A stretch of 19,764 nt of DNA from Gammaproteobacteria bacterium (GCA_003514305.1 DORE01000273.1:1-19764), one strand, 5' to 3'; numbered from the stretch's first letter, positions 1-8,694 are shown. The notes: generated by a model from the sequence alone, not told the origin. Made by a program: numbers and translations.

Positions 1-633
1 AGACTCTCCAAAAGCCATCAACGACTGGTAACATACCTGAAACTTCGCGGACCTCAGTCAATAAGAGTGCTCGCAAAAAAGTTAGAAATGACGAAAATGG
101 GCATCCGTCAGCATCTGCACGTCCTCAGAGACCAGGGGATAACAACTGAAACGGGACCTATTGAGCAGAAAAGAGGCAGGCCTGCTTTTTTTTGGACTTT
201 GACAGAAGAAGGTCACAGTTTATTTAATGATCATCACTCTACCTTGCTAACAGAGCTTTTAGAAGACATAAGAAACACGACGCACGGCGCAGCTTCGCTA
301 GATGAGGCTCTTCAAGCAAGGCAGCAGAGAATACAGCATGAATATGATGAGAACTTATCGCAAGTCGGAAATACTTTGAGCGAGAAAATACAGGCCATCG
401 CTTCGCTCAGAAATTCAAAGGGATACGTCTCTGAGGCAAGATTGTTACCGGCGGGTTGGTTACTAATTGAAAATCACAATCCAATATTGTCGGCAGAAAA
501 ATATCTTCAAGCTTTTATCGACAGCGATCTGCTTTTACTAAGATTCCTTTTATCGGGGCTCGCAACTGTCAGTCGTACCGAGAATTTGCTAAACGGCCAG
601 CGCCGGTCAGCATTCAGGATAATGCCTGTTTAG
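1..633 (+). CDS. Winged-helix transcriptional regulator, COG2345/SufR-like, 5' truncated by the window edge
   Basis: The reading frame is open from base 1, so the GTG at 67 is only an internal codon and the true start lies outside the window. The visible N-terminus is a winged helix-turn-helix: the stretch containing LAKKLEMTKMGIRQHLHVL matches the 'select DNA, then HL..L' pattern of COG2345 (DeoR/ArsR-like, including SufR). It is followed by the wing with KRGRP and by a helical linker rich in Gln/Glu/Arg. The C-terminal domain (ENHNPI..., then SRTENLLNGQRRSAFRI) has the layout of the SufR sensor domain. In SufR that domain holds cysteines that bind an Fe-S cluster, but this protein has no cysteine at all, so it probably senses something else or acts without a metal. 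Its gene is convergent with hemG, so its target is not evident from context. The family assignment is fairly secure; the regulon is unknown. Confidence 0.8.
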   Translation, partial: RLSKSHQRLVTYLKLRGPQSIRVLAKKLEMTKMGIRQHLHVLRDQGITTETGPIEQKRGRPAFFWTLTEEGHSLFNDHHSTLLTELLEDIRNTTHGAASLDEALQARQQRIQHEYDENLSQVGNTLSEKIQAIASLRNSKGYVSEARLLPAGWLLIENHNPILSAEKYLQAFIDSDLLLLRFLLSGLATVSRTENLLNGQRRSAFRIMPV

Positions 634-745
634 GCACGTTTACTTCGAAAAATCACAAAACGAGCTCGATTATCCCATAATAAAAAAAAGTGAAATAGCC
701 GTCGTGCCGCAAACTTTCCCCAAGTCCAATTCGAACGTATATTTC

Positions 746-1261
746 CTAAAGCTCGTCTAGCTTATTTGCGAATGACATTACTCGAGCCCAATCGGTAAAG
801 TCATATGTTTCTGATGTGTTAGTGGGTCCGCCGGTAATCCATAAAATTAACTTTATGGCATACTTATCAAAAACCCCATATCTCGGATAGTCAATTTGTC
901 CGGCAAAAACATCTACCAATTTTGGTTTCCAGGAAATACGATCAAGAAATTTAATAACGTAAGGGTTTGTGTCCGGCGTATCTTTTCCAGCCTTTCGAGC
1001 AACAACATTTACCGAAAAGAAAGCATTATTCTTGGATTCTAATAAAGCCTTATTCGTTTCAATAAAATTAAAAACTTCCTCTCTATATTTTCCGTACCTT
1101 ATGCTGGCGCCTATAACAATTATTTCAAATGTGTCGATATTTTCCGGAGCATCACTTATCGATGAGATATGAGTATCGATCCCAAGCTCTCCCGCTATTC
1201 TTTTACAAATAGTCCTAGTATGGCCGTCAATAGAGGAATAAAGAAGTAGGGCTTTTTTCAT
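746..1261 (-). CDS. hemG: Protoporphyrinogen IX dehydrogenase (menaquinone/quinone-dependent), HemG
   Basis: HemG oxidises protoporphyrinogen IX to protoporphyrin IX, the penultimate step of haem synthesis, and passes electrons through FMN to respiratory quinones at the inner membrane. The 171-aa protein is a long-chain flavodoxin. It has an FMN phosphate loop at residues 9-17 (SSIDGHTRT), the very characteristic GASIRYGKY at 51-59, and SVNVVARKAGKDTPDTNPY from residue 83, where HemG carries its distinctive insertion. The C-terminal part (YPRYGVFDKYAIKLI, SGG-like ITGGPT, then TDWARV) also follows E. coli HemG, which is about ten residues longer. The ATG start has no obvious Shine-Dalgarno sequence. 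It faces the upstream regulator gene tail to tail with 112 bases between. Ferrochelatase, the next enzyme, is encoded about 7.4 kb away on the other strand. Confidence 0.93.
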   Translation of the reverse strand: MKKALLLYSSIDGHTRTICKRIAGELGIDTHISSISDAPENIDTFEIIVIGASIRYGKYREEVFNFIETNKALLESKNNAFFSVNVVARKAGKDTPDTNPYVIKFLDRISWKPKLVDVFAGQIDYPRYGVFDKYAIKLILWITGGPTNTSETYDFTDWARVMSFANKLDEL

Positions 1262-1686
1262 TGATTAGAATCTCAGATTAGTTGCCAACTCATTATGCCA
1301 GCTCGGCGGTACTTCATAGGCAGAAAAAGGAATGTGAGTTACTGTTCCAACTGACGGGCCCGAGAGCCCTTGAACCTCACAACAAATGATCATAAGGCCC
1401 TCACGGGCGATCAACTGCAACTCCATAAATTGGCCTTATTAGCCTTATGTACTGTATCATCGCCGCCCTGCTGTTGCCACTTCTCGTGGAGAGTTACGAA
1501 ATGTTGGACGTTCGTTAGTTCAAATTTAGTCCAAGAGCTCATTAATCAAGAACACCTAAACGAACCAACAAGGTTGAATTAGACTCATGAAGTTGCCTCG
1601 CGTTGGCTGAACCACACTCAACACCACAGAATCCAAAATCTACTCTACGAACATTTTTTTGATAAACCAACCCCCGAGATATCATT
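1262..1686. other. 425-bp intergenic region between divergent hemG and the S9 peptidase gene
   Basis: This region separates two divergently transcribed genes and must contain both promoters. I see no convincing gene; short open frames here lack ribosome binding sites and family resemblance. It holds two dyads that could fold in RNA. One is GTGAG/CTCAC enclosing a GGGC-ccgaga-GCCC hairpin (about 1334-1380). The other is a perfect 8-bp inverted repeat, ATAAGGCC at 1392-1399 with GGCCTTAT at 1432-1439. No known riboswitch is recognised. Confidence 0.5.
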
Positions 1687-3627
1687 ATGAAGTTGCGAAC
1701 TCTTTCTCTAACAATCCCAATAGCATTTATTCTTGCTGGTTGTAGCAGGGATTCCAAGCCGCAAAGTCCGGCCAGCCCAGCGGCGGAATCAATGGAACAT
1801 GCAGCTATCGATAGTGTCCAGGTTCCGGAATACAGCATTGAAGATTTCATGAACAGCACTCGCTACAGCGGTGCCAGCTTTTCACCAGATAACAGCAAGC
1901 TGTTAATGAGTAACAACAGCACGGGCATATTCAATGTCTATGCCATCGCGATTGATGGCCGTGATACAGAGCAGCTCACTTTTTCTGAAAGTGATGCCTT
2001 GCTCGCAATTTCTTACTTCCCGGAAGATGAGCGGTTCCTGTATACGGCAGATCAGGCTGGTAATGAGCTCAATCATTTATACGTGCGGGAAATGGATGGA
2101 TCAGAAATTGATCTGACGCCGGGGGAAGACCTTAAAGCCTCGTTTTCTGGCTGGTCGGAAAATTACGACTCATTCTTTGTCCAGACCAATGAGCGGGATC
2201 CTCGCTTCTTTGATGTCTATGAATATGAGTTAGCCGAGGGTTATCCAAGGGAGATGATATTCCTCAACGAAGAGGGATTTTTTCCGTTTCAGGTTTCTCC
2301 TGATGGCCAGTTTCTCGCCTTGGCCGAGTTGATTACAGCTGACAATAACAACCTCCACGTCCAGAATCTGATCAGTGGCGAACGTACGCTGGTTACCCCG
2401 CATGACGGTAATGTAAGTTCGGTGCCAAGTGACTTCTCTCCTGACAGTGCGTCGCTCTACTACACTACTGATGAAGGAAGTGAGTTCCAGCAGCTCGTGC
2501 GCTATGACATTGTGAGCGGCGACAAAGAATTAGTGTTGGCTCTTGATTGGGATATTTATTACGGCGTTTTTTCAAGGGAGGGCAAGTACTTTGTTGTAGC
2601 AGCAAACGTGGACGCACGAACCGAACTAATAATGTTCGATGCGACTACCATGGAGCAGATAGAAGCACCATCAATCAATGGCGCGAATGTCACTAACGTT
2701 CAGTTCTCTCACGGCGACGAACTAATTGCGATGTACGGAAGCGGTAGTCGCTTTCCAAGCGACCTGTTTGTGGCAAGTGCACAGAGAGAAGAGCCCCCGT
2801 CGCGACTCACCAGCAGCCTCAATGCAAGCATCAATGCTAACCATCTTGTGGACGCAAAAGTAGTGCGTTTTACTTCCTATGATGGTGTCGAGGTACCAGG
2901 CATTCTCTGGGTGCCACATGAGGCTAGTAAAGATAATCTGGCTCCCGCTTTGGTTTGGGTACATGGTGGTCCTGGAGGCCAAACCCGCGCAACCTACAGT
3001 GGCCTTATTCAATACCTTGTGAATCATGGCTACGTTGTTTACGGCATCAACAATCGTGGCAGTTCCGGCTACGGCAAGACTTTTTACGCGATGGACAACA
3101 AGCGCCACGGCGAAGCAGATCTCGGCGATGTAGTGGCCAGCAAGCAAATGCTGATTGACACTGGTGTGGTCGATCCGGATAAGGTTGGCATTATCGGCGG
3201 GAGCTATGGTGGCTATATGGTCGTGGCTGCGCTTGCTTTCGAGCCAAACGTTTTCAATGTAGGTGTCGATATCTTTGGTGTGACTAATTGGCTGCGCACT
3301 CTGGAAAGTATTCCGCCATGGTGGGCAGCACAAAAAGATGCGCTCTATGACGAAATGGGAGATCCCGCCATTGACAGAGAGCGACTGGAGCGTATATCAC
3401 CACTGTTCCATGCTGAGAACATTGAGAAACCCATGATAGTCTTACAGGGAGCGAACGATCCCCGTGTGCTTCAGATAGAATCAGATGAAATGGTTGCCGC
3501 CGTGCGCCGTAACGATGTTCACGTGGACTATATCGTCTTTCCTGATGAAGGCCACGGCTTTCGCAATCGCGAAAACGAGATAAACGGTTACAGGTCTATA
3601 CGAGAGTTCCTAGATCAATACTTGTAG
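1687..3627 (+). CDS. S9 family peptidase (prolyl oligopeptidase/acylaminoacyl peptidase type), lipoprotein
   Basis: This serine peptidase probably cleaves short peptides, as dipeptidyl- or acylaminoacyl-peptidases do. Residues 1-19 are a lipoprotein signal peptide with lipobox LAGC; Cys19 would be lipidated, and Ser at +2 predicts sorting to the outer membrane. Residues about 45-390 hold repeated beta-propeller (PD40-like) blades with motifs such as SFSPDNSKLL and QVSPDGQFLAL. Residues about 400-646 form the alpha/beta hydrolase domain: HGGPGGQ near the oxyanion hole, then GGSYGGYM with nucleophile Ser506, Asp591 in NDPRV, and His623 in DEGHGF. The triad is complete and the 646-aa length is normal. 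It stands alone, divergent from hemG and convergent with the GMC oxidoreductase. Substrate preference cannot be told from sequence. Confidence 0.93.
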   Translation: MKLRTLSLTIPIAFILAGCSRDSKPQSPASPAAESMEHAAIDSVQVPEYSIEDFMNSTRYSGASFSPDNSKLLMSNNSTGIFNVYAIAIDGRDTEQLTFSESDALLAISYFPEDERFLYTADQAGNELNHLYVREMDGSEIDLTPGEDLKASFSGWSENYDSFFVQTNERDPRFFDVYEYELAEGYPREMIFLNEEGFFPFQVSPDGQFLALAELITADNNNLHVQNLISGERTLVTPHDGNVSSVPSDFSPDSASLYYTTDEGSEFQQLVRYDIVSGDKELVLALDWDIYYGVFSREGKYFVVAANVDARTELIMFDATTMEQIEAPSINGANVTNVQFSHGDELIAMYGSGSRFPSDLFVASAQREEPPSRLTSSLNASINANHLVDAKVVRFTSYDGVEVPGILWVPHEASKDNLAPALVWVHGGPGGQTRATYSGLIQYLVNHGYVVYGINNRGSSGYGKTFYAMDNKRHGEADLGDVVASKQMLIDTGVVDPDKVGIIGGSYGGYMVVAALAFEPNVFNVGVDIFGVTNWLRTLESIPPWWAAQKDALYDEMGDPAIDRERLERISPLFHAENIEKPMIVLQGANDPRVLQIESDEMVAAVRRNDVHVDYIVFPDEGHGFRNRENEINGYRSIREFLDQYL

Positions 3628-3936
3628 TTTCGGCTGTCTTCAGTAAAGCATATTGCTCAGGAAGGAGCTTCTTGCCGGAACAGCTTTGCTTTTGCATACA
3701 CCAGTGAGCGCCATGCCCGCTCAAGAGGACCTAATCAGGTGCGACCTTGCCAACCGAACTCAAGTCCGGAGCTAGCTTATTATAAAGTAAGCATGAGAGA
3801 AGAATAGATGGAGTTTTCTCCATGGATCGCTACCCGTTCTGATTTTGTCAGTGTCATTTCGTAGTTAATCGATAATCTACTTGGTTTTTTGACCCTGTTC
3901 TTTAAAAGCAGAAAAACAAACGCCTTCTCGCCGATG
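3628..3936. other. 309-bp convergent intergenic region
   Basis: This lies between the 3' ends of the S9 peptidase gene and the GMC oxidoreductase gene. No gene is seen. It contains a perfect 6-bp hairpin with a TTTT loop (ATGGAG 3808-3813, CTCCAT 3818-3823) without a downstream T tract. Confidence 0.5.
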
Positions 3937-3954
3937 CTAGGAATTATCTCCTAG
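3937..3954 (-). terminator. Inverted repeat at the 3' end of the GMC oxidoreductase gene, weak terminator candidate
   Basis: CTAGGA (3937-3942) and TCCTAG (3949-3954) form a perfect 6-bp dyad with a 6-base loop, overlapping the stop codon of the minus-strand gene. A T-rich stretch (TTTGTTTTTC on the minus strand) follows only about 15 bases later, so a terminator role is uncertain. Confidence 0.25.
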
Positions 3955-5556
3955 AATAAATCGCGCCCCTTTTTCGGCAATCATAACGGTTGGTGCATTG
4001 GTATTTCCAGACGTAATCCTCGGCATAATAGAAGCGTCAATGATCCTCAACGCATCAACGCCGTGGACCTTAAGTCGGTCATCAACAACAGCCAAATTAT
4101 CATTGCCCATTTTGCAGGTTCCGACAGGATGAAAGATGGTCGTGCCCAGATCACCGGCTGCCTGCAGTAGTTGTTCATCACTTTCGAGATCAGAGCCTGG
4201 ATTCCATTCCTCTGGCTCAAATCGCGACAAGGCTTTCGCGGCCATAATGCGTCTGGTGAAGCGCAGGCCGTTAATTGCAACTTGCCGGTCTTCCTCGGTT
4301 GAAAGATAGTTCATAGTGATCGCCGGGTGGTCATGCCAGTTGCTACTTTTTATTTGTACGTGACCTCGACTGCTTGGGCGTAGATTACAAACAGAAGGCG
4401 TAATAGCGTTAAAAGTGTGTAACGGATCTCCGAATTTATCCAGCGAAAGAGGCTGCACGTGCCACTCAATATTTGCGCTAATTTGATTGGGATCACTCTT
4501 GGCAAAAGCACCGAGTTGGGAAGGAGGCATGGTCATAGGACCTGTTTTAAAAAGTAAGTATTCAAGACCCATAAGTGCTTTGCCAGTCAAGGAATTTGCC
4601 CGCTGGTTGAGAGTTACAGTATTTTTTACCCTGTAAACACTTCGCACCTGCAGGTGATCCTGAAGATTCTTTCCCACTCCGGGCAAGTCATGATTCACCT
4701 TAATACCATGATCCTGCAAGAGTTTTCCAGGACCGACGCCACTAAGCTGCAGGATTTGCGGCGAACCTATTGCGCCAGCGCTCAGCAAGACCTCGCGCCG
4801 CGCAGCGAACCGAACTTTTTCCTTGCCGTTTATACAGACACAGACTCCCTTTGCCTTTCGGCTGCCATCGCTCATGTCGAGACATAAGCTTTCCACCTCA
4901 GCATTTGTTATGATTTTAAGGTTCCTACGACCTTTGACAGGCTCGAGATAAGCGCTAGTGGCACTCCAGCGTTTGCCTTTGCGCTGGTTCATCTGGAAGT
5001 AAGCATTGCCAAAATTATCGCCGCGATTGAACTCGCTGATCTTTGGAATACCAACCTCTTCCGCGGCCTCCCGCCACGCGTCCAGAATTTCCCAGTTAAC
5101 CCGTCGTTCCTCTACTCTCAGCTCCCCTCCAACACCATGGAACTCATCGGCGCCATGCTGGTAGTCTTCGGATTGCTTGAATATCGGCAGGACATCCTCC
5201 CAACTCCATCCATCATTGCCTTGCGCAGCCCAGTAGTCATAGTCGCTCCGCTGACCGCGCATATAAATCATGGCATTTATTGACGATGAACCGCCGAGAA
5301 CCTTACCACGCGCATAGCCTATGCGACGATTATTAAGCCCCGGATCGGGTTCAGTCTGATAGCACCAATCAGTTCGAGGGTTCGCAATGGTGTAGAGGTA
5401 ACCCACAGGAATATTAATCCAGAAGTAATCATCCTTATCTCCCGCTTCCAACATCAATACTTGGGACTGGGGATCGGTCGACAGGCGATTAGCAAGCACA
5501 CACCCCGCGGTTCCAGCGCCTACTATGATATAGTCGTACTCGGTAATTTCATTCAT
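3937..5556 (-). CDS. GMC family FAD-dependent oxidoreductase (choline dehydrogenase-like alcohol dehydrogenase)
   Basis: This flavoenzyme oxidises an alcohol to an aldehyde or ketone; members include choline, polyethylene-glycol and other alcohol dehydrogenases. The N-terminus carries the FAD dinucleotide motif GAGTAGC, about 12 residues after the chosen ATG. GMC signature 1 (GKVLGGSSSINAMIYMRG) and signature 2 (GAIGSPQILQLSGVGP) are both present. The catalytic pair is visible as His476 in HPVGTCKMG and Asn520 in GNTNAP, 44 residues apart, the His-Asn arrangement seen in choline-oxidase-like members. I prefer the ATG at 5556 over the GTG at 5580, because it places the FAD motif at the usual distance and no good ribosome site favours either. 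There is no betaine-pathway neighbour (no betB or betI), so calling it BetA would be unsupported. No signal peptide is seen; it is probably cytoplasmic. Confidence 0.92.
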   Translation of the reverse strand: MNEITEYDYIIVGAGTAGCVLANRLSTDPQSQVLMLEAGDKDDYFWINIPVGYLYTIANPRTDWCYQTEPDPGLNNRRIGYARGKVLGGSSSINAMIYMRGQRSDYDYWAAQGNDGWSWEDVLPIFKQSEDYQHGADEFHGVGGELRVEERRVNWEILDAWREAAEEVGIPKISEFNRGDNFGNAYFQMNQRKGKRWSATSAYLEPVKGRRNLKIITNAEVESLCLDMSDGSRKAKGVCVCINGKEKVRFAARREVLLSAGAIGSPQILQLSGVGPGKLLQDHGIKVNHDLPGVGKNLQDHLQVRSVYRVKNTVTLNQRANSLTGKALMGLEYLLFKTGPMTMPPSQLGAFAKSDPNQISANIEWHVQPLSLDKFGDPLHTFNAITPSVCNLRPSSRGHVQIKSSNWHDHPAITMNYLSTEEDRQVAINGLRFTRRIMAAKALSRFEPEEWNPGSDLESDEQLLQAAGDLGTTIFHPVGTCKMGNDNLAVVDDRLKVHGVDALRIIDASIMPRITSGNTNAPTVMIAEKGARFILGDNS

Positions 5557-6381
5557 AGTAGTTTCAGCAAGCCTATTCACGTTTAGATGGATCTAAAAAA
5601 AGCCATCGATGACTAATCATCAATCAATATAACCTAAATTTTGTTGTTAATTGGTCCAAGCACACAAGAATAATCAAAAATTTTATCTCGCTCATAGCTT
5701 TTTGCTCAATAGCGCGCTTCAGCCTCACATTCAATATCGCGCTCGCTGGCAAGTCGAACGAGACTCTGCATCAACTTAGCATATCGAAGTCTCATCTAAT
5801 GTACTTGTAATTAGCACTCGCAACGCTATTGTTGCTCCAATAATTAGGGCCACAGTAATATGCATGTCGCCATCGGCACAGAGGCGCGCTCTTCGCATCT
5901 GAACATTTGTCAGATAAATTCAATTCTGCTCGATAAGTTTGAGCCAGAACATCACACTTCTTGCCTAAGCCTAGGCGGTGCCTCTCCCAAACCGATGACA
6001 ATAAGAGGCAGTGAAGAAAGTGAGATAATAAGCTGAGAAACGTTGCACATGCTATCGAAGTACGTTGTGGCTGATTGTCTGCAAGCTACTCATGATCAGT
6101 CAGTTCGAAGGTTGATTCCGAATGTGATCATCACCCTAAAATTGAAGACTCCCTCGCAAGAACATCTTAGCTTCGTCGGGCCATTTTCGGACCAGCATTA
6201 CTCATCCAAGATAAAAGCGCTTAGTTGGCATATTTAAATAAGCGCATCTTTATGATGGCTGCCCCTACTTCAATTAAGACCTAAACTTTCTTTGAATCTA
6301 TTTATCCAAGTTGCGAAATCGAAAATTTCACAGCCATCGTATCTCGAGCAAGCCCAAAATTTCGCCTGGTGTTATTTAGAA
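5557..6381. other. Long intergenic region upstream of the photolyase-like gene, no supported gene
   Basis: About 0.8 kb separates divergent genes and should contain both promoters. On the minus strand a frame ending near 5792 codes for a Cys/Trp/Tyr-rich stretch (CRWRHAYYCGPNYW) and stays open up to about 6085, but only a TTG at 6001 could start it. In the next frame an ATG near 6050 opens a 32-residue stretch resembling a signal peptide. This could be chance or a frameshifted remnant of a small exported protein. A plus-strand frame, 6043-6237, shows no family resemblance. Confidence 0.35.
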
Positions 6382-7878
6382 ATGAATCCAAATAAATTAC
6401 TCATTGTCCTTGGAAACCAGCTATTTCCTTTAGAGTACGTGCAAGAAACTGGCTGTAACATGATCTTTATGAAAGAAGACCTTGGCCTATGTACCGATTA
6501 CAAGCATCACAAGCTTAAAATTCTGTTCTATCTTGTGGCTATGCGCGAGTATAGAGACCGACTCCTCTCGGCAGGATATAGCGTTATCTACCATGAGATT
6601 GAAGATCAGGCTTTTAAAGAGCCTTACTTAGAGACCCTCATGAAGGCTGTACACGAAAACGAACTGGAAGCCATTCATTATTTTGAGATAGAGGACAATT
6701 CCTTCAAAACTAAGTTTTTAAAGCTGGAAAACGAACCCTCGCTCGCGCTTATCGAGCAAACATCGCCGATGTTCTTTGCAGACGACTTAAGCTTTCAGCA
6801 TTGCTCCAAAGGTAAAAGCCTCAGAATGGCGTCTTTTTATCAGGCGACGCGTAAAAATCTTGGGATCCTCATGACCGAAGACGGCAAACCAATCGGTGGA
6901 AAGTGGTCATTTGACGAAGAGAACCGAAAGAAAATACCAAAAGGGTTGGCCACCCCGACCATTCCCAAATTTGCAACCTCCAAGTATGAAGAATCAATAG
7001 CAACTAAGATTTCTTTACTTTTTGACCAGCATCCGGGCTTGCTGACATCATTATGGCTTCCGACTAATAGAGAAGATGCGCAAGTTTTCCTTGATGACTT
7101 TTTAAAACTCAGATTTGCGAATTTTGGGCATTATGAGGATGCTATCAAGTCAGACGAGACATTTCTTTTTCACAGCTTACTCAGTCCATTGCTCAATATT
7201 GGGCTTCTTACGCCACGTGAAGTTATAGAACGGGCCATAAACGTTTCTAACACCTGCGACATTCCGATCAACTCTCTTGAAGGATTCGTAAGGCAAATTA
7301 TTGGATGGCGAGAATTTATACGAGCCGTATACAGGAATCATGGCGAGTTTCAAAAGCAGTCAAACTACTTTAAACACAATCGGCAGCTCACAAGGAATTG
7401 GTATAATGCGGAGACTGGCATTCCTCCTCTTGATGATGCCATTCAAGATTGCCTGACCTATGGATATACACACCACATCCCAAGACTAATGATCATAGCA
7501 AACATAATGACCTTATGCAGGATAAACCCCGAGGAGGTTTTCTCTTGGTTCATGGAGATGTTTATCGATTCATCGGAATGGGTTATGTGCCCAAATGTCT
7601 TTGGTATGGCAACTTTTGCAGACGGTGGATTATTCGCAACAAAACCTTATATTTGCGGATCAAATTACATTCTGAAAATGAGCAACTATAAAAAAGGTCC
7701 GTGGTGCGACGTAGTGGACGGACTCTACTGGAAATTTATCTCAGATAATCTCGACTTTTTTTCCAAAAACCCAAGGCTTTCAATGATCACTAGATCGTTG
7801 CAAAAAATGGACGAAAAAAGAAAGCAAAGAATATTTAGTGAATCGGAAAAATTTTTATCGGCTATGACAAAATCTTAG
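6382..7878 (+). CDS. Cryptochrome/photolyase-related protein (DPRP/FeS-BCP family) lacking most Fe-S cysteine ligands
   Basis: Members of this family (Pfam DPRP; Agrobacterium PhrB) bind FAD and a pteridine-type antenna and repair (6-4) photoproducts in DNA using light, or act as photoreceptors. The N-terminal Rossmann domain begins NKLLIVLGNQLFP. The C-terminal FAD domain has FVRQIIGWREFIRAVY, the family hallmark YTHHIPRLM with His364-His365, EWVMCPNVFGMATFADGG and GSNYILKMSNY. I chose the ATG at 6382 (498 aa) over an upstream TTG at 6292, since relatives begin a few residues before the LGNQL motif. The usual four cysteines are not kept: Pro349 stands where the first would be, and YKKGPWC at 436-442 replaces the YCDTC pair and shortens the following loop. 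This looks like a natural subgroup without a [4Fe-4S] cluster rather than decay, as the rest is intact. Ferrochelatase lies downstream on the same strand. Confidence 0.9.
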   Translation: MNPNKLLIVLGNQLFPLEYVQETGCNMIFMKEDLGLCTDYKHHKLKILFYLVAMREYRDRLLSAGYSVIYHEIEDQAFKEPYLETLMKAVHENELEAIHYFEIEDNSFKTKFLKLENEPSLALIEQTSPMFFADDLSFQHCSKGKSLRMASFYQATRKNLGILMTEDGKPIGGKWSFDEENRKKIPKGLATPTIPKFATSKYEESIATKISLLFDQHPGLLTSLWLPTNREDAQVFLDDFLKLRFANFGHYEDAIKSDETFLFHSLLSPLLNIGLLTPREVIERAINVSNTCDIPINSLEGFVRQIIGWREFIRAVYRNHGEFQKQSNYFKHNRQLTRNWYNAETGIPPLDDAIQDCLTYGYTHHIPRLMIIANIMTLCRINPEEVFSWFMEMFIDSSEWVMCPNVFGMATFADGGLFATKPYICGSNYILKMSNYKKGPWCDVVDGLYWKFISDNLDFFSKNPRLSMITRSLQKMDEKRKQRIFSESEKFLSAMTKS

Positions 7879-8694
7879 GATATTAACTATTGGGCAAGTC
7901 ACAAGCTTTTAACTAAGCGAACAGCTTCAGAAGAATTATTAATTACCTAACCTCCGTATCCCTTACATATGATCCGCAGCTTACTTTATGATTTGTTTTT
8001 AATTGAGCTTTTAGATTAATGCTAAAGTCGACCTAGTTGAAGCCTTGAAGCAAGAAGCCCTGCTTACAAAGATGCACAAGCAGCTAGTCCACGCGGGAAA
8101 TGTTTAATCATCACCGAGAGCATCAAACTTTTATAATTGTCTAATTAAATATCCGTTCCGCTATTGAAATATGGCGAGTCTCAATGAGCCATTGACGCGG
8201 ACCGGAGTTTGGCGGGCCTTGGCAATGAATACCTACTGTGGCCGAGCCAAAACGGATGTTTAATCCGCTATCGGGCTATTGAAAATCAATAATATCCCTT
8301 TCACGATCGACGCAATTGACCATCATCGACTTCTCTAGCGCCAAAAACCCTTCTCAAAGTGTGGGAATTACAAATGCGCTCTCGAAGTTTCTTTTGCACG
8401 TGAACCTAAATATGCCATTAAAGCGTAGGTGATGTAACAAACGAATTTCTAGCAGGCATATCAGTAAACGACACCAAAGCCAACGAAAGCGTTCGAATAA
8501 CGATGGAGAAATACGAAAAACCTATAGTCGTAAATCAAACACAACGTGCTTCGACTTTCCCTCCTATCATACGGACGGCTCGAACGAAGTCTTTGTGAGG
8601 CGAAAAGTGAAACTGCCATTTAAAGAAAAGAACGATTTTCAAAAAAGTCATTAATACGCCCAATATCGTCATCTAGCTAAGTGAGTTATTTTTG
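7879..8694. other. 816-bp intergenic region between the photolyase-like gene and hemH
   Basis: No protein family is recognised in any frame. Structure seen: CTGCTT 8060-8065 with AAGCAG 8078-8083 (6-bp stem, 12-base loop), just after the direct repeat GAAGC occurring three times within about 20 bases; TATTGA 8277-8282 with TCAATA 8286-8291 (3-base loop); and two loosely similar segments reading ATCCG...GCTATTGAAA near 8152 and 8264. These may be promoter or leader elements of hemH, or remnants of a lost gene. Confidence 0.4.

Noticed and set aside
632..709. GGCACG/CGTGCC pair between the regulator and hemG as a terminator
   Set aside because: The loop would be about 66 bases and no T tract follows, so a chance match is more likely.
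1542..1859. 105-codon minus-strand frame overlapping the start of the S9 peptidase gene
   Set aside because: It would cover the promoter and lipoprotein signal of a secure gene and has no recognisable product.
2722..3333. 203-codon open frame on the minus strand
   Set aside because: It lies antisense within the catalytic domain of the S9 peptidase gene, whose frame has full family motifs; the antisense product has no recognisable pattern.
8150..8300. CATTG...CAATG inverted repeat and similar ATCCG segments as a possible mobile-element end
   Set aside because: The complementarity is only about five bases, there is no transposase, and no target duplication can be seen.
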